A DNA stretch of 64,000 bases from Gemmatimonadota bacterium (GCA_016714015.1 JADJNZ010000005.1:124001-188000); one strand, 5' to 3'. Counted from the first letter of the stretch, positions 35,078 to 43,707 are shown. Numbers and translations are program-made. Notes: generated from the sequence alone by a model not told the origin.

Positions 35078-35941
35078 CTATTCGATTCCCGTCGTCGTCA
35101 GGGCGCCGGTGATCGCGAGGACCGCGAGGGCGAGCCAGAGTTCCTGCTTCATGCGTTCGCGCAATGCGGCGCGGTCGCCGCTCGCGACCTGTGCTTCCGA
35201 TCCCTTCCAGTTCCGGTAGCCGAGTGCGGCGACGCCGGCGAGGACGGCGAGCTTGGCGAGCAGGAAGCGGCCCCACCAGGTCATCCACAGGTTCGAGAGC
35301 GGACCGACGATCTGCCAGGCGAGTGATGTCCCGCTGAAGGCGACCATCGCCGCGGCGCCGAGGGCGATGGGGTGGAATGCGACGAGCAGTGCGCGCAACG
35401 TCGCGTCGGAGGCCTTCCGCGCGATGCGCCACAGATGGAAGAGCGTGCCGATCCAGGCGCCGGCGCCAAGGACGTGCACGACCGCGGCGACCTGCGCGGG
35501 GAGCGTCGGGACGGCCGCGGCGGCGTGACCGAGCAATGCCGGACCGAGTGCGAGGATGAAGGTGGCGATCGCCGCCGCGCTCCAGCCGCGCTGACGGCCG
35601 AATCGCGCGACGGAGAAGGCCATGACCGCGGCCGCGCTCCAGATCGCCTGCAACTGGAGCGCGCGCCCGACGTCGCTGTTCATCACGACGCTCCGCACCA
35701 GCGGCAGCAGCGGGTCGCCGGGGAAGGCGAGGCCCTGGGCCTGCACGACGGCGCGGAGGGGAGCGGCGAGGAGCACCGCCGCAACGCCGACGAGGCCGTA
35801 CTTGGCGGCGTCGCGCAGCGCGGGGGCCCGCTCCGAGACGGCGAGCCCGCTCCGCGTCATGAGCAGGTAGCGGACGGTGACCGCACCCACCGCGATGGTG
35901 AGCCCGGCGTAGTGCAGGAAGTTGACGAGGGCAGCGAACAT
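35078..35941 (-). CDS. copD: CopD-family copper resistance membrane protein
   Basis: 287 aa with about eight membrane segments. The N-terminus NFLHYAGLTIAVGAVTVRY and the LGAGAWIGTLFHLWRIARK segment are typical of CopD, which with CopC is linked to copper import across the inner membrane. It is the last gene of a leftward set that runs His-rich protein, MbnP, MbnH, CopC, CopD, 90 bp after copC. That order makes a role in copper handling likely. Confidence 0.85.
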   Translation of the reverse strand: MFAALVNFLHYAGLTIAVGAVTVRYLLMTRSGLAVSERAPALRDAAKYGLVGVAAVLLAAPLRAVVQAQGLAFPGDPLLPLVRSVVMNSDVGRALQLQAIWSAAAVMAFSVARFGRQRGWSAAAIATFILALGPALLGHAAAAVPTLPAQVAAVVHVLGAGAWIGTLFHLWRIARKASDATLRALLVAFHPIALGAAAMVAFSGTSLAWQIVGPLSNLWMTWWGRFLLAKLAVLAGVAALGYRNWKGSEAQVASGDRAALRERMKQELWLALAVLAITGALTTTGIE

Positions 35942-36031
35942 GTCGCGCAGGGGGACGGGGGGAATGCAGCGGGCGCGGGACCGCGCGTGGAATCTACGCG
36001 GCCCCGCGCCCGTTGCCCGTCAGGCGGAACG

Positions 36032-36427
36032 CTACGGCTTCTTGACCGTGAAGGTGAAGCTGCCCTTCACGGGATGGCCGTCGCCCGAGGCGGCGGACCA
36101 GTTCACCGTCTGGACGCCATCGACGACGGGGCCGGTGATGCGCACGACCACCGGCGCGTCGGTCGCGGCGTCGTCACGGGTGAGGGCGGCGGTGGTCACG
36201 GCGGTGCCGCCGGGGCCCACCAACTGCACGCGGCTCGCGGCGAGGTCGATCTTCTCGCTGAACCAGAGTTCGAGCGCGGCCGGCGCGGTCGCGACCACGG
36301 CGTCCTTGGCCGGGTTGCTCTTCACGAGGCGCGTGTGGAAGCGCTCGGCGGGCGTCGCCGCCGCGGCGAGCACGGCGATGGCGAGGGCGGCGAGCGGCAG
36401 GCGGAACGAACGGAGCGAGCGGGTCAT
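36032..36427 (-). CDS. copC: CopC-family periplasmic copper-binding protein
   Basis: 131 aa. Signal peptide (LPLAALAIAVLAAAATPA), then a small Ig-like beta domain. The start HTRLVKSNPAKDAVVATAP and the end ASGDGHPVKGSFTFTVKK are CopC hallmarks; the Asp and His of the DGH segment are the usual Cu(II) ligands, with an N-terminal His as the third. Here the first His of the mature protein (in ERFHTRL) is a few residues from the predicted cleavage site, so the N-terminal ligand may differ from classic CopC. Its partner copD is the next gene. Confidence 0.88.
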   Translation of the reverse strand: MTRSLRSFRLPLAALAIAVLAAAATPAERFHTRLVKSNPAKDAVVATAPAALELWFSEKIDLAASRVQLVGPGGTAVTTAALTRDDAATDAPVVVRITGPVVDGVQTVNWSAASGDGHPVKGSFTFTVKKP

Positions 36428-36485
36428 GTGAGGTCCTGGAGTGGATGGGCGTCGTGCCCGTGGAAGGAAGATGGCGACTGGCGGG

Positions 36486-37673
36486 TCAATCGGGACGGCG
36501 GGCCCGGCCCCGGGCGCGGAGCGTGTCGGGCCATGGATCGGCGAAGCGGGGGTCAGTGACGAAGGTCGAATCGGTGAGGCTGTGCAGGAAGGCGAGCAGG
36601 TCCTGCCGCTCGCCGGCGGTGAGTTCGAACCCGTTGATGAACTCGCTCTTGTTGGGGTTCGTGCTGCCGTCGCCAGCGTGCGGGCCGCTGGCGATGGTCC
36701 GCCCGCCGGCCGCGTAGTGGTCGAGCACGCCGTCGAGCGTCGCGATGCTGCCGTCGTGCATGTACGGCGCGGTGAGCGCGATGTTGCGCAGCGTCGGCGC
36801 CTTGAACTTCCCCTCGTCCTCCTTCCGCTGGGTGAAGTCCATGAGGCCGGGATTCTCGCGCGGGAAGCCGCCGCGGCCGCCGATGTTGTAGAGCCCCGTG
36901 TTGTGGAACTCGACCTCGGGGAAGGCCTTCCCCATGTCGTTCACGGTGCCGGTGAAGGCGTAGCCGCCATGGCAGTGGAAGCACTCCAGCCGCTCGCTGA
37001 AGAAGAGCTGCTCACCCCGTTGGGCCGCGGCCGACATCGCCGCGCGTTCACCGTGCTGCGCGCGATCGTACGGTGACCGCCCCGAGATGAGCACGCGCTC
37101 GAAGCTCGCGATCGCGCGTGTGACGTTCACGAGCGTCAGCGGCGCGGGCTCGCCGGGAAAGGCGTCGGCGAACATCCGGCGGTAGCGCGCATCCTTGCCG
37201 AGGCGCGCGAGCATCTCGGTCTCCTTGCCCGCGAGGCCGAGCTCCACCGGGTCCTCGCCGAACATCGGCACGAGCGCCTGCGCCTCGAGGGTCCGCATGT
37301 TCGGATTGCCCCACGTGAGCGCCGACGCGAACGCGACGTTCGCGAGCGACATCGCGCCGCGCGGGTGGACCTCGCCCGTCGAGCCAACGCCGCGCGGCAG
37401 CGGGTCGGCGAACGCGCGCGACTGGAGATGGCAGTTCGCGCACGAGAACGTGCCGTTCCCCGACAGCCGCACGTCATAGAAGAGATGCCGGCCGAGCAGG
37501 ACCTTCGCTTCGCTCATCGGATTGTCGGCCGGCACGCGTGGCGCCGGGAACCCGGGCGGCAGGTCCCAGCGCCACTCGGCGCGCGGGGTCGCCGCGCCGA
37601 GGAGCGAGAAGGCGAGGGCGATGACGGCCGCGCCGCCGATGCCCGCCGCGAACCGGCCAGGGAACGCGCTCAC
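36486..37673 (-). CDS. mbnH: MbnH-like di-heme enzyme (MauG/cytochrome c peroxidase superfamily)
   Basis: 395 aa from a GTG at 37673 that overlaps the end of the MbnP gene (GTGA). A signal segment (FAAGIGGAAVIALAFSLLG) leads into a di-heme domain with two c-type heme sites, CANCH (about residue 80) and CFHCH (about residue 232). Other family features are RRMFADAFPGEP, TAPYMHDGSIATLDGVLDHY and the C-terminal ERQDLLAFLHSLTD. In methanotrophs MbnH oxidises a tryptophan of MbnP to kynurenine, creating a copper site; the adjacency and overlap with an MbnP gene here support the same job. A bacterial cytochrome c peroxidase is the less likely alternative. Confidence 0.85.
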   Translation of the reverse strand: MSAFPGRFAAGIGGAAVIALAFSLLGAATPRAEWRWDLPPGFPAPRVPADNPMSEAKVLLGRHLFYDVRLSGNGTFSCANCHLQSRAFADPLPRGVGSTGEVHPRGAMSLANVAFASALTWGNPNMRTLEAQALVPMFGEDPVELGLAGKETEMLARLGKDARYRRMFADAFPGEPAPLTLVNVTRAIASFERVLISGRSPYDRAQHGERAAMSAAAQRGEQLFFSERLECFHCHGGYAFTGTVNDMGKAFPEVEFHNTGLYNIGGRGGFPRENPGLMDFTQRKEDEGKFKAPTLRNIALTAPYMHDGSIATLDGVLDHYAAGGRTIASGPHAGDGSTNPNKSEFINGFELTAGERQDLLAFLHSLTDSTFVTDPRFADPWPDTLRARGRARRPD

Positions 37674-38578
37674 GGCACCTGCGCCGTGCGCGCCGCGCCG
37701 GCCTTCACCGTGAAGAAGCGCTGCGAGCCCGCCGGCGCATCGCCGAACGGCAGCCCCAGCGCCGCGAAGACCGGACCGCAGTCGGAATCGGTCGGACCCG
37801 CCATGCAGCCGGCCGCCGTGCGCGGCTGGTTGTTCTCGAGGTCGCTCCCGGCGTAGAGCGCGGCCACGTCGGCGACGATCGCATCGGCGTCGATGTCGAA
37901 GCGATCCATCGTCACGGTCACGCGGTTGGCATGCGCGCACTGCGTGGGCGAGGCCGTCGCGACCTCGTTCGGGGTGCAACCCGCGCTGCCCAGGTGGAGC
38001 ACCCAGTTCTTGCCGGTCTCGGTCTTGGCGTCGAGGCGGATGAACTTGTGCCCCGAGTTCCACGCCCAGAACATGCGCGTCACGGAGAGCGGCGCCGGCT
38101 GCTGCGCGAGGTCGCCGTGGTTGCGCTCGAACGGCACGCCGACGACGAAGCGCACGCCCGTGTAGCGCCCTTCCGGTGCGGTGCCGGTGATCGTCGTGCG
38201 GAGTTCGGGCGTGCCGTTGCCGCAGGGGCCGCTCCCGTCCTCGAAGTCGAGCATGGCGAGTCCTTCCGACTGCCACCGGCCATCCTGCTCGAGGGCGAGC
38301 GGCACCGCCTTGCCGTCGGCGGTGAGGAGTTCGACGCCGTGCACGAACATCCGGAACTCGGAAGGCGTGATCGTGGACTTGGCTGTGCCGATCCCCGCGT
38401 AGCTGCGGCCGCAGGCGAAGGGCTCGGCGCCGACCACGGCGGCGAAGCGAAGCGTGATGGGTCGGCGCTCGGCCGGCGGGGTGGTGTCGGAGGGAGTGGA
38501 GCTGCGCGCGGCCGCGAGAAGCGGCACGAGGGCGAGCGCACCGGCGACGAGCCGGCGCGCGAATGGAGCGCGATGCAT
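37670..38578 (-). CDS. mbnP: MbnP-like periplasmic copper-binding protein
   Basis: 302 aa. Signal peptide (RLVAGALALVPLLAAARS), then the MbnP domain (about 40-290): ITLRFAAVVGAEPFACGRSY, FRMFVHGVELLTADGKAVPL, GVRFVVGVPFERNH and FWAWNSGHKFIRLD. The FWAWNSGHKF segment holds the conserved Trp/His region linked to copper binding in this family. Several paired Cys (FACG, GPCG, AGCT, TQCA, AGCM, SDCG) fit the older description of the family as a four-Cys 'metallo-mystery pair' protein. Its gene directly precedes the di-heme partner and overlaps it by 4 bp. Confidence 0.85.
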   Translation of the reverse strand: MHRAPFARRLVAGALALVPLLAAARSSTPSDTTPPAERRPITLRFAAVVGAEPFACGRSYAGIGTAKSTITPSEFRMFVHGVELLTADGKAVPLALEQDGRWQSEGLAMLDFEDGSGPCGNGTPELRTTITGTAPEGRYTGVRFVVGVPFERNHGDLAQQPAPLSVTRMFWAWNSGHKFIRLDAKTETGKNWVLHLGSAGCTPNEVATASPTQCAHANRVTVTMDRFDIDADAIVADVAALYAGSDLENNQPRTAAGCMAGPTDSDCGPVFAALGLPFGDAPAGSQRFFTVKAGAARTAQVP

Positions 38579-38687
38579 CGGAGGATCCTCGAACGATTGG
38601 TCGGACGGACCACCGGACGGCGGCCCGCGCCCGCGATGAGCGGGCAGCGCAGTGCAGTGCACGGGGGCGCGCCCGCGGGCGCGCGAC

Positions 38688-39119
38688 TCAGCCGTGCTGC
38701 GCGGGGGGACCGTTCGAGAAGGGAAGCCGCAGCGCGAGCGCGCGCGGCGGGGCCGGCTCCGACGTCGCCCACCAGCCGGCGTGGCTCGGCGTGATGATCT
38801 CGCGCAACCGCATGGGCGCGCGGATCGCGAACGCCAACGGCGCCGAGGCGCAGCAGCAGTCGAGGCACTGGCACGACTCGGCCGGCGCCTCGGTCGGCAC
38901 GTTGGTCGCGGCGGCCTCGTGCATCGCGTGCGCGCCGTGGCCGCCGTTGTGGCTCGGCGCGGCGGCGGCCACGTGCCCGCTCGCATCCCCGCTCGCATGC
39001 CCGCTGGCATGCCCGCTGCGGTGCATCCCGCACGCCGGCAGCAACGACGGTGCGCCGAGGACCGTGAGGGTCCAAAGCGCGCCCAGCGTTCCGAGGGTGC
39101 GGACGAGGCGGCGGAGCAT
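38688..39119 (-). CDS. Small exported His-rich protein heading the copper cluster
   Basis: 143 aa from the ATG at 39119. The N-terminus LRRLVRTLGTLGALWTLTVL is a membrane or signal segment followed by a possible lipobox (LLPAC). Next comes a His-rich stretch with SGHASGHASGDASGHV and HNGGHGAHAMHE, then a Cys cluster CQCLDCCC. Both are suited to bind copper or another soft metal. No family was assigned with confidence; the pattern resembles small DUF2946-type proteins near copper genes. It is 109 bp upstream of mbnP on the same strand and diverges from nadA. Confidence 0.6.
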   Translation of the reverse strand: MLRRLVRTLGTLGALWTLTVLGAPSLLPACGMHRSGHASGHASGDASGHVAAAAPSHNGGHGAHAMHEAAATNVPTEAPAESCQCLDCCCASAPLAFAIRAPMRLREIITPSHAGWWATSEPAPPRALALRLPFSNGPPAQHG

Positions 39120-39188
39120 CGCGAAATCATACCCCGCGCGGGACCTGACGGCCAGCACGGAGGTCGTCCGGGGGGCGCGAAGGGCCGC

Positions 39189-39194
39189 TAGATT
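39189..39194 (+). promoter_or_regulatory. -10-like TAGATT directly upstream of nadA
   Basis: TAGATT lies 6 bp before the ATG of nadA, the same hexamer and nearly the same spacing as at sucA. It suggests a leaderless or nearly leaderless transcript. No clear -35 box is seen. Confidence 0.35.
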
Positions 39195-39200
39195 CCCCGC

Positions 39201-40217
39201 ATGGTCACTCCCGCCGCGACCCCACGCGAGGTCGAAGAGCTGCAGCGCCGCATCCGTGCCCTCGCGGCCGAGCGCCGCGCCGTGATCCTCGCGCACAACT
39301 ACGAACGCCCCGAGGTCCAGGACGTCGCCGACTACGTCGGCGACTCGCTGGGGCTCTCCCGCGAGGCCGCCCGCACCGACGCCGACGTCATCGTCTTCTG
39401 CGGCGTGCACTTCATGGCCGAGACCGCGGCGATCCTCTCGCCGACCAAGACGGTCCTCCTCCCCGACCTCGCGGCGGGCTGCTCGCTCGCCTCGACCATC
39501 GACGCCGACCAGCTCCGCGCCTGGAAGGCCGAGCATCCGGGCGCCGTCGTCGTCGCCTACGTGAACACGACGGCCGAGGTGAAGGCCGAGAGCGATTACT
39601 GCTGCACCTCGGGGAACGCGGTCGAGGTCGTCAACGCGATCCCGGCGGACCAGGAGATCCTCTTCCTGCCCGACATGTTCCTCGGCGCGCACGTGCGCCG
39701 CGTGACGGGGCGCGCGAACATCCATGTGTGGATGGGCGAATGCCATGTGCATGCGGGGATCGACCCGGAGAACATCCGCCTGCAGCGCTCGCTGCATCCC
39801 GAGGCGGAGTTCCTCATCCATCCCGAGTGCGGCTGCGCGACGAGCGTGGTCGAGGCGGTGAGCGCGGGTGACGTGGACCCCGCGGGCGTGCACATCCTCT
39901 CCACCGAGGGGATGATCAAGCGGCCTGGCGTCTCCGACGCCTCGACGTTCATCGTGGCGACCGAGGTCGGGATCCTGCATCGCCTGCAGAAGGCGTATCC
40001 GGGCAAGGTGTTCCACGCGGCGAACGAGCGAGCGTCGTGCGCGTACATGAAGGTGACGACGCTGCCGAAGGTGCTGGCGTCCCTCGAGACGCTGCAACAT
40101 CGGATCACGGTGCCCGCCGAGGTGGCGCAGCGCGCGCTGCGGTCGATCGAACGGATGGTCGCGATCGGTGGCGGCGCACCGGTGCCGGCCTCGCCGGGCG
40201 TCGATCCGGGCGAGTGA
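39201..40217 (+). CDS. nadA: Quinolinate synthase
   Basis: 338 aa. This [4Fe-4S] enzyme condenses iminoaspartate with dihydroxyacetone phosphate to quinolinate. Motifs: ILAHNYERPEVQDVADYVGDS, VIVFCGVHFMAETAAIL, CSLASTIDADQL, YCCTSGNAVEVV, WMGECHVHAGI, HPECGCATSVVEAV and ASCAYMKVTTL, which include the conserved cluster cysteines. It is followed by nadC with a 1-bp TGATG overlap. Because the cluster is oxygen-sensitive, the linkage to an oxidase downstream is notable. Confidence 0.95.
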   Translation: MVTPAATPREVEELQRRIRALAAERRAVILAHNYERPEVQDVADYVGDSLGLSREAARTDADVIVFCGVHFMAETAAILSPTKTVLLPDLAAGCSLASTIDADQLRAWKAEHPGAVVVAYVNTTAEVKAESDYCCTSGNAVEVVNAIPADQEILFLPDMFLGAHVRRVTGRANIHVWMGECHVHAGIDPENIRLQRSLHPEAEFLIHPECGCATSVVEAVSAGDVDPAGVHILSTEGMIKRPGVSDASTFIVATEVGILHRLQKAYPGKVFHAANERASCAYMKVTTLPKVLASLETLQHRITVPAEVAQRALRSIERMVAIGGGAPVPASPGVDPGE

Positions 40218-41134
40218 TGACCTCGCGCGAGCCGGTGCCCCCGCGGCGCATCACGCCGCTCGCGACCCCCACCTACGTGGCGGCCGGCTCGGGCTTCCCG
40301 TTCGGCGACGGCCCGCTCGTCGCGCTCGTGAAGGCGGCGCTCGACGAGGACCGCGCCTTCGACGACGTGACGACGATCTCGACGGTCATCTCGACGCGGC
40401 GCGCGCGGGCCTCGCTGGTGGCGCGCACACCGGGCACGATCGCGGGCGTGCCGCTCGCGCTCGCGGCCTTCCGGCTCGTGGAGCCGAACGTCGAGATCCG
40501 CATCGACGCCGAGGACGGCACGCGCGTGGCGCGCAGCGACTCGGTGCTGCACCTGAGCGGGCCGGCGCGCGGTCTGCTCAGCGCCGAGCGCGTGGCGCTG
40601 AACTTCCTGCAGCGCCTCTCCGGCGTCGCCTCGCTCACGGCGCGGTTCGTCGAGGCGGTGCAGGGCACCAAGGTGCACATCGTCGACACGCGGAAGACGA
40701 CGCCCGGCTGGCGCGACCTCGAGAAGTACGCGGTGCGCTGCGGCGGCGGGCGCAACCATCGGCGCGACCTCTCCGATGCCGTGCTCATCAAGGACAACCA
40801 CATCGCCGCGTGCGAAGGGGATGTCTCGGTCGCCGTCGCGCGGGCGCGGGCCCATGTGCCGGCGGGGATCCTCATCCAGGTGGAGTGCGACACGGTGGTG
40901 CAGGTGCGCGCCGCGATCGCGGCGGGTGTCGATGCACTGCTGCTCGACAACATGCCGCTCCCGCTCATGCGGGAGAGCGTCCAGCTCGCCAAGGGGCACT
41001 GCTGGACCGAGGCCTCCGGGGGCGTGACGTTGGAGACGGTGCGCGGCATCGCCGAGACGGGCGTGGACCGGATCTCGATCGGCGCGCTCACGCACTCGGC
41101 GCCGGCGCTGGATCTCGCGCTCGATTTCGAATGA
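40217..41134 (+). CDS. nadC: Nicotinate-nucleotide pyrophosphorylase (quinolinate phosphoribosyltransferase)
   Basis: 305 aa. It converts quinolinate and PRPP to nicotinate mononucleotide, completing the de novo route started by NadB and NadA. Typical motifs: NFLQRLSGVASLTARFV, HIVDTRKTTPGWRDLEKYAV, CGGGRNHRRDLSDAVLIKDN and the phosphate-binding end ASGGVTLETV ... GVDRISIGALTHS. The N-terminus is about 15 residues longer than the minimal family. Its stop overlaps the cydA start in an ATGA, joining NAD synthesis to the bd oxidase operon. Confidence 0.94.
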   Translation: MTSREPVPPRRITPLATPTYVAAGSGFPFGDGPLVALVKAALDEDRAFDDVTTISTVISTRRARASLVARTPGTIAGVPLALAAFRLVEPNVEIRIDAEDGTRVARSDSVLHLSGPARGLLSAERVALNFLQRLSGVASLTARFVEAVQGTKVHIVDTRKTTPGWRDLEKYAVRCGGGRNHRRDLSDAVLIKDNHIAACEGDVSVAVARARAHVPAGILIQVECDTVVQVRAAIAAGVDALLLDNMPLPLMRESVQLAKGHCWTEASGGVTLETVRGIAETGVDRISIGALTHSAPALDLALDFE

Positions 41135-42456
41135 GCGACCTCCTCGCCGCCCGCAGCCAGATGGCGATGTCGCTCGCGTTCCACATCATCTTCGCGGTGA
41201 TGGGGATCGGGATGCCGCTGCTGATGGTGCTCGCCGAGCGGCAGTGGATCCGGACGCGCGACCCGGTCTGGCTCGACCTCGCGAAGCGCTGGAGCAAGGG
41301 GACGGCGATCCTGTTCGCCGTCGGTGCGGTGAGCGGCACGGTGCTGTCGTTCGAGCTCGGACTCCTCTGGCCGGCGTTCATGGAGTACGCGGGCGCGATC
41401 ATCGGCATGCCCTTCTCGCTCGAGGGCTTCGCGTTCTTCACCGAGGCGATCTTCCTCGGCATCTATCTGTACGGTTGGACGCGGCTCACCGCGCGCGCAC
41501 ACTGGTGGGCCGGCGTCGCCGTCGCGGTGAGCGGCACCGTGAGCGGCATCTTCGTGGTGTTCGCCAACGCGTGGATGAACTCGCCGACCGGCTTCACGCT
41601 GGTCGATGGCAAGCCGACCGACATCGACCCGATCGCGGCGATGCTCGGACCGGCGTCGTTCCCGCAGGCGCTGCACATGACCATCGCCGCCTTCGCGACG
41701 ACGGGGATCGCGGTGGCGGGGATCCATGCGTGGATGCTGCGTCGCGACCGCGAGTCGACGTTCCACCGCGCCGCGCTCAAGCTCGCGCTGCTCGTCGCGG
41801 TGCCGGCATCGCTCCTCCAGCTCGTCAGCGGCGACCTCTCGGCGAAGTTCGTCGCCAAGTGGCAGCCGGCCAAGCTCGCGGCGATGGAAGGGCACTTCGT
41901 CACGCAGCGCTCGGCGCCGCTCCGCATCGGCGGGATCCCCGACGAACGGACGCGCGAGACGCGCTACGCGATCGACGTCCCCGGCGGGCTCTCGTTCCTG
42001 GCGTTCGGCGACTTCGACGCCGAGGTGAAGGGGCTCGACGCGTTCCCCGAGAGCGACTGGCCGCCGGTGGCGATCACGCACGTCGCGTTCCAGGTGATGG
42101 TGGGCCTGGGGACGCTCATGGCGTTCGCGTCGCTGTGGGTGATCGTCTGCTGGGTGCGGAAGCGCGAGGTGGCCGACTCGCGCGCGCTGCTCGGACTGCT
42201 CGCGCTGCTCACGCCGGCCGGGTTCATCGCCGTGGAGGCGGGTTGGGTGGTGACCGAGGTCGGGCGCCAGCCGTGGATCGTGCAGGGCGTGATGCGCACC
42301 GCGGACGCGCTGACGCCGATGCCCGGGCTCGTGGTGCCGTTCGCGGCCTTCACGCTGCTCTACGTGTTCCTCGGGGTCATCGTCGCCTGGCTGCTCTGGG
42401 CGCAGATCATCAAGACGCAACCCGATCCGGCCCACCCCATCCGGCGGGACGTCTGA
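41131..42456 (+). CDS. cydA: Cytochrome bd-type quinol oxidase subunit I
   Basis: 441 aa. Quinol-oxidising subunit that carries the three hemes. It starts MSDLLAARSQMAMSLAFHIIF, whose His is a heme ligand, followed by SGTVLSFELGLLWP, FEL being conserved, and the QALHMTIAAFATTG helix. The quinone loop between helices 6 and 7 is short (around GDLSAKFVAKWQPAKLAAMEGHF), like the cyanide-insensitive CioA class, and GWVVTEVGRQPW is present. It reduces O2 to water with high affinity and without proton pumping. The start overlaps nadC by 4 bp. Confidence 0.93.
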   Translation: MSDLLAARSQMAMSLAFHIIFAVMGIGMPLLMVLAERQWIRTRDPVWLDLAKRWSKGTAILFAVGAVSGTVLSFELGLLWPAFMEYAGAIIGMPFSLEGFAFFTEAIFLGIYLYGWTRLTARAHWWAGVAVAVSGTVSGIFVVFANAWMNSPTGFTLVDGKPTDIDPIAAMLGPASFPQALHMTIAAFATTGIAVAGIHAWMLRRDRESTFHRAALKLALLVAVPASLLQLVSGDLSAKFVAKWQPAKLAAMEGHFVTQRSAPLRIGGIPDERTRETRYAIDVPGGLSFLAFGDFDAEVKGLDAFPESDWPPVAITHVAFQVMVGLGTLMAFASLWVIVCWVRKREVADSRALLGLLALLTPAGFIAVEAGWVVTEVGRQPWIVQGVMRTADALTPMPGLVVPFAAFTLLYVFLGVIVAWLLWAQIIKTQPDPAHPIRRDV

Positions 42457-42457
42457 C

Positions 42458-43513
42458 ATGTTCGGGCTGACCCTCGCCGACCTCATCGCGGGCGTGACGA
42501 TGCTCGCGCTCAACGCGTACGTCGTGCTCGGCGGCGCCGACTTCGGCGCCGGCGTCTGGGATCTCGTGGCCGCCGGCCGCCGCGCGCATCGCCAGCGCGC
42601 GGTGATCGCCGACGGCATCGGACCCATCTGGGAGGCGAATCACGTCTGGCTGATCCTCGTGATCGTGCTGCTGTTCAGCTGCTTCCCGCCGGTGTACGCC
42701 TCGCTCAGCGTCACGCTGCACATCCCGCTCGTGCTCATGCTCATCGGGGTGGTGCTGCGCGGGTCGGCCTTCACCTTCCGCGCGTACGACTCGACCGGCT
42801 CCGCGGTGCAGCGCTACTGGGGGAGCATCTTCTCCATCGCGAGCACCATCACGCCGATCCTCCTCGGGATGTGCGTCGGCGCGCTCGCGTCGGGGGCGCT
42901 CGCGGTCCCCGCCGATGCCGATTTCCATGCGCGCTTCGTGGCGCCGTGGACCTCGGGCTTCGCCATCCTGACCGGGTTCTTCACGCTCGCCATCTTCGCC
43001 TTCCTCGCCGCGGTCTACCTCACGGTGGAGGCGAAGGACGAGGACCTGCAGGAGGACTTCCGCGAGCTCGCGATCGTCGCCGCGCTCGCGGTGGCCGCGC
43101 TCGCGGTCGCGCTGCTGATCCTCGGCCACCGGATCGAGGGGTCGATCACCCCCGGTCTCGTCTCGCGTCCCTGGTCGCTGGTGCTGCAGGTGCTCATCGG
43201 TCTCGCGGCGACGACGGCGTTCGTGGCGCTCGTGCGGGGCGCGTTCCGCACGGCGCGCGTGGCCGCGGTCGCGCAGGTGAGCCTGATCGTCTGGGGCTGG
43301 GCGTACGCGCAGTATCCGGCGTTGATCCCCGGGGTGCACACGATCGAGTCGGCGGCGGCGCCGGCGGTCACGCTGCGGCTGGTCGCCTGGGGGCTCGCGG
43401 GTGGCGCCGTCGTACTGGTCCCGTCGCTCTGGTACCTCTTCACGATCTTCAAGAGCGACGAGGCGAGCGCGTTCCAGCGCGTGGACACCGCCGAGTACAA
43501 GGCGCCCGAGTGA
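42458..43513 (+). CDS. cydB: Cytochrome bd-type quinol oxidase subunit II
   Basis: 351 aa, one base after cydA. It has eight or nine membrane helices and the family patterns NAYVVLGGADFGAGVWDLVA, GPIWEANHVWLILVIVLLF and FTFRAYDS. It forms the heterodimer with CydA. The last codons overlap the GTG of a small Cys-rich gene, so three to four genes are translationally linked. Confidence 0.93.
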   Translation: MFGLTLADLIAGVTMLALNAYVVLGGADFGAGVWDLVAAGRRAHRQRAVIADGIGPIWEANHVWLILVIVLLFSCFPPVYASLSVTLHIPLVLMLIGVVLRGSAFTFRAYDSTGSAVQRYWGSIFSIASTITPILLGMCVGALASGALAVPADADFHARFVAPWTSGFAILTGFFTLAIFAFLAAVYLTVEAKDEDLQEDFRELAIVAALAVAALAVALLILGHRIEGSITPGLVSRPWSLVLQVLIGLAATTAFVALVRGAFRTARVAAVAQVSLIVWGWAYAQYPALIPGVHTIESAAAPAVTLRLVAWGLAGGAVVLVPSLWYLFTIFKSDEASAFQRVDTAEYKAPE

Positions 43514-43707
43514 GTGCGCGCGGCGGTGAGGAGCGTCCGGCGAGCGCATCGGCCGGCGCGGGCCCGCGCGACGATGCGGTGCCGGCCGATGGTCCTGCCG
43601 CCGGCGAGACCTGCGACTACTGCGGGTCCGATGCGCTCTGGTGGCGCAAGTGCAAGTTGATCTGCGGGAACTGCTCGCAGATCAACAAGTCGTGCGCGGA
43701 TCTCTGA
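43510..43707 (+). CDS. Small Cys4 zinc-ribbon-like protein at the end of the cyd operon
   Basis: 65 aa, GTG start overlapping the cydB stop (GTGA). The first ~33 residues are low-complexity Ala/Gly/Pro; the rest is a compact metal-binding module, ETCDYCGSDALWWRKCKLIC followed by GNCSQINKSC. The CxxC and CxxxCxxC spacing fits a zinc ribbon or small iron site. It is not CydX, which is a membrane peptide. Short proteins with the CKLIC.NC signature are a recurring uncharacterised group; a role in oxidase assembly is only inferred from position. Confidence 0.6.
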   Translation: MSARGGEERPASASAGAGPRDDAVPADGPAAGETCDYCGSDALWWRKCKLICGNCSQINKSCADL

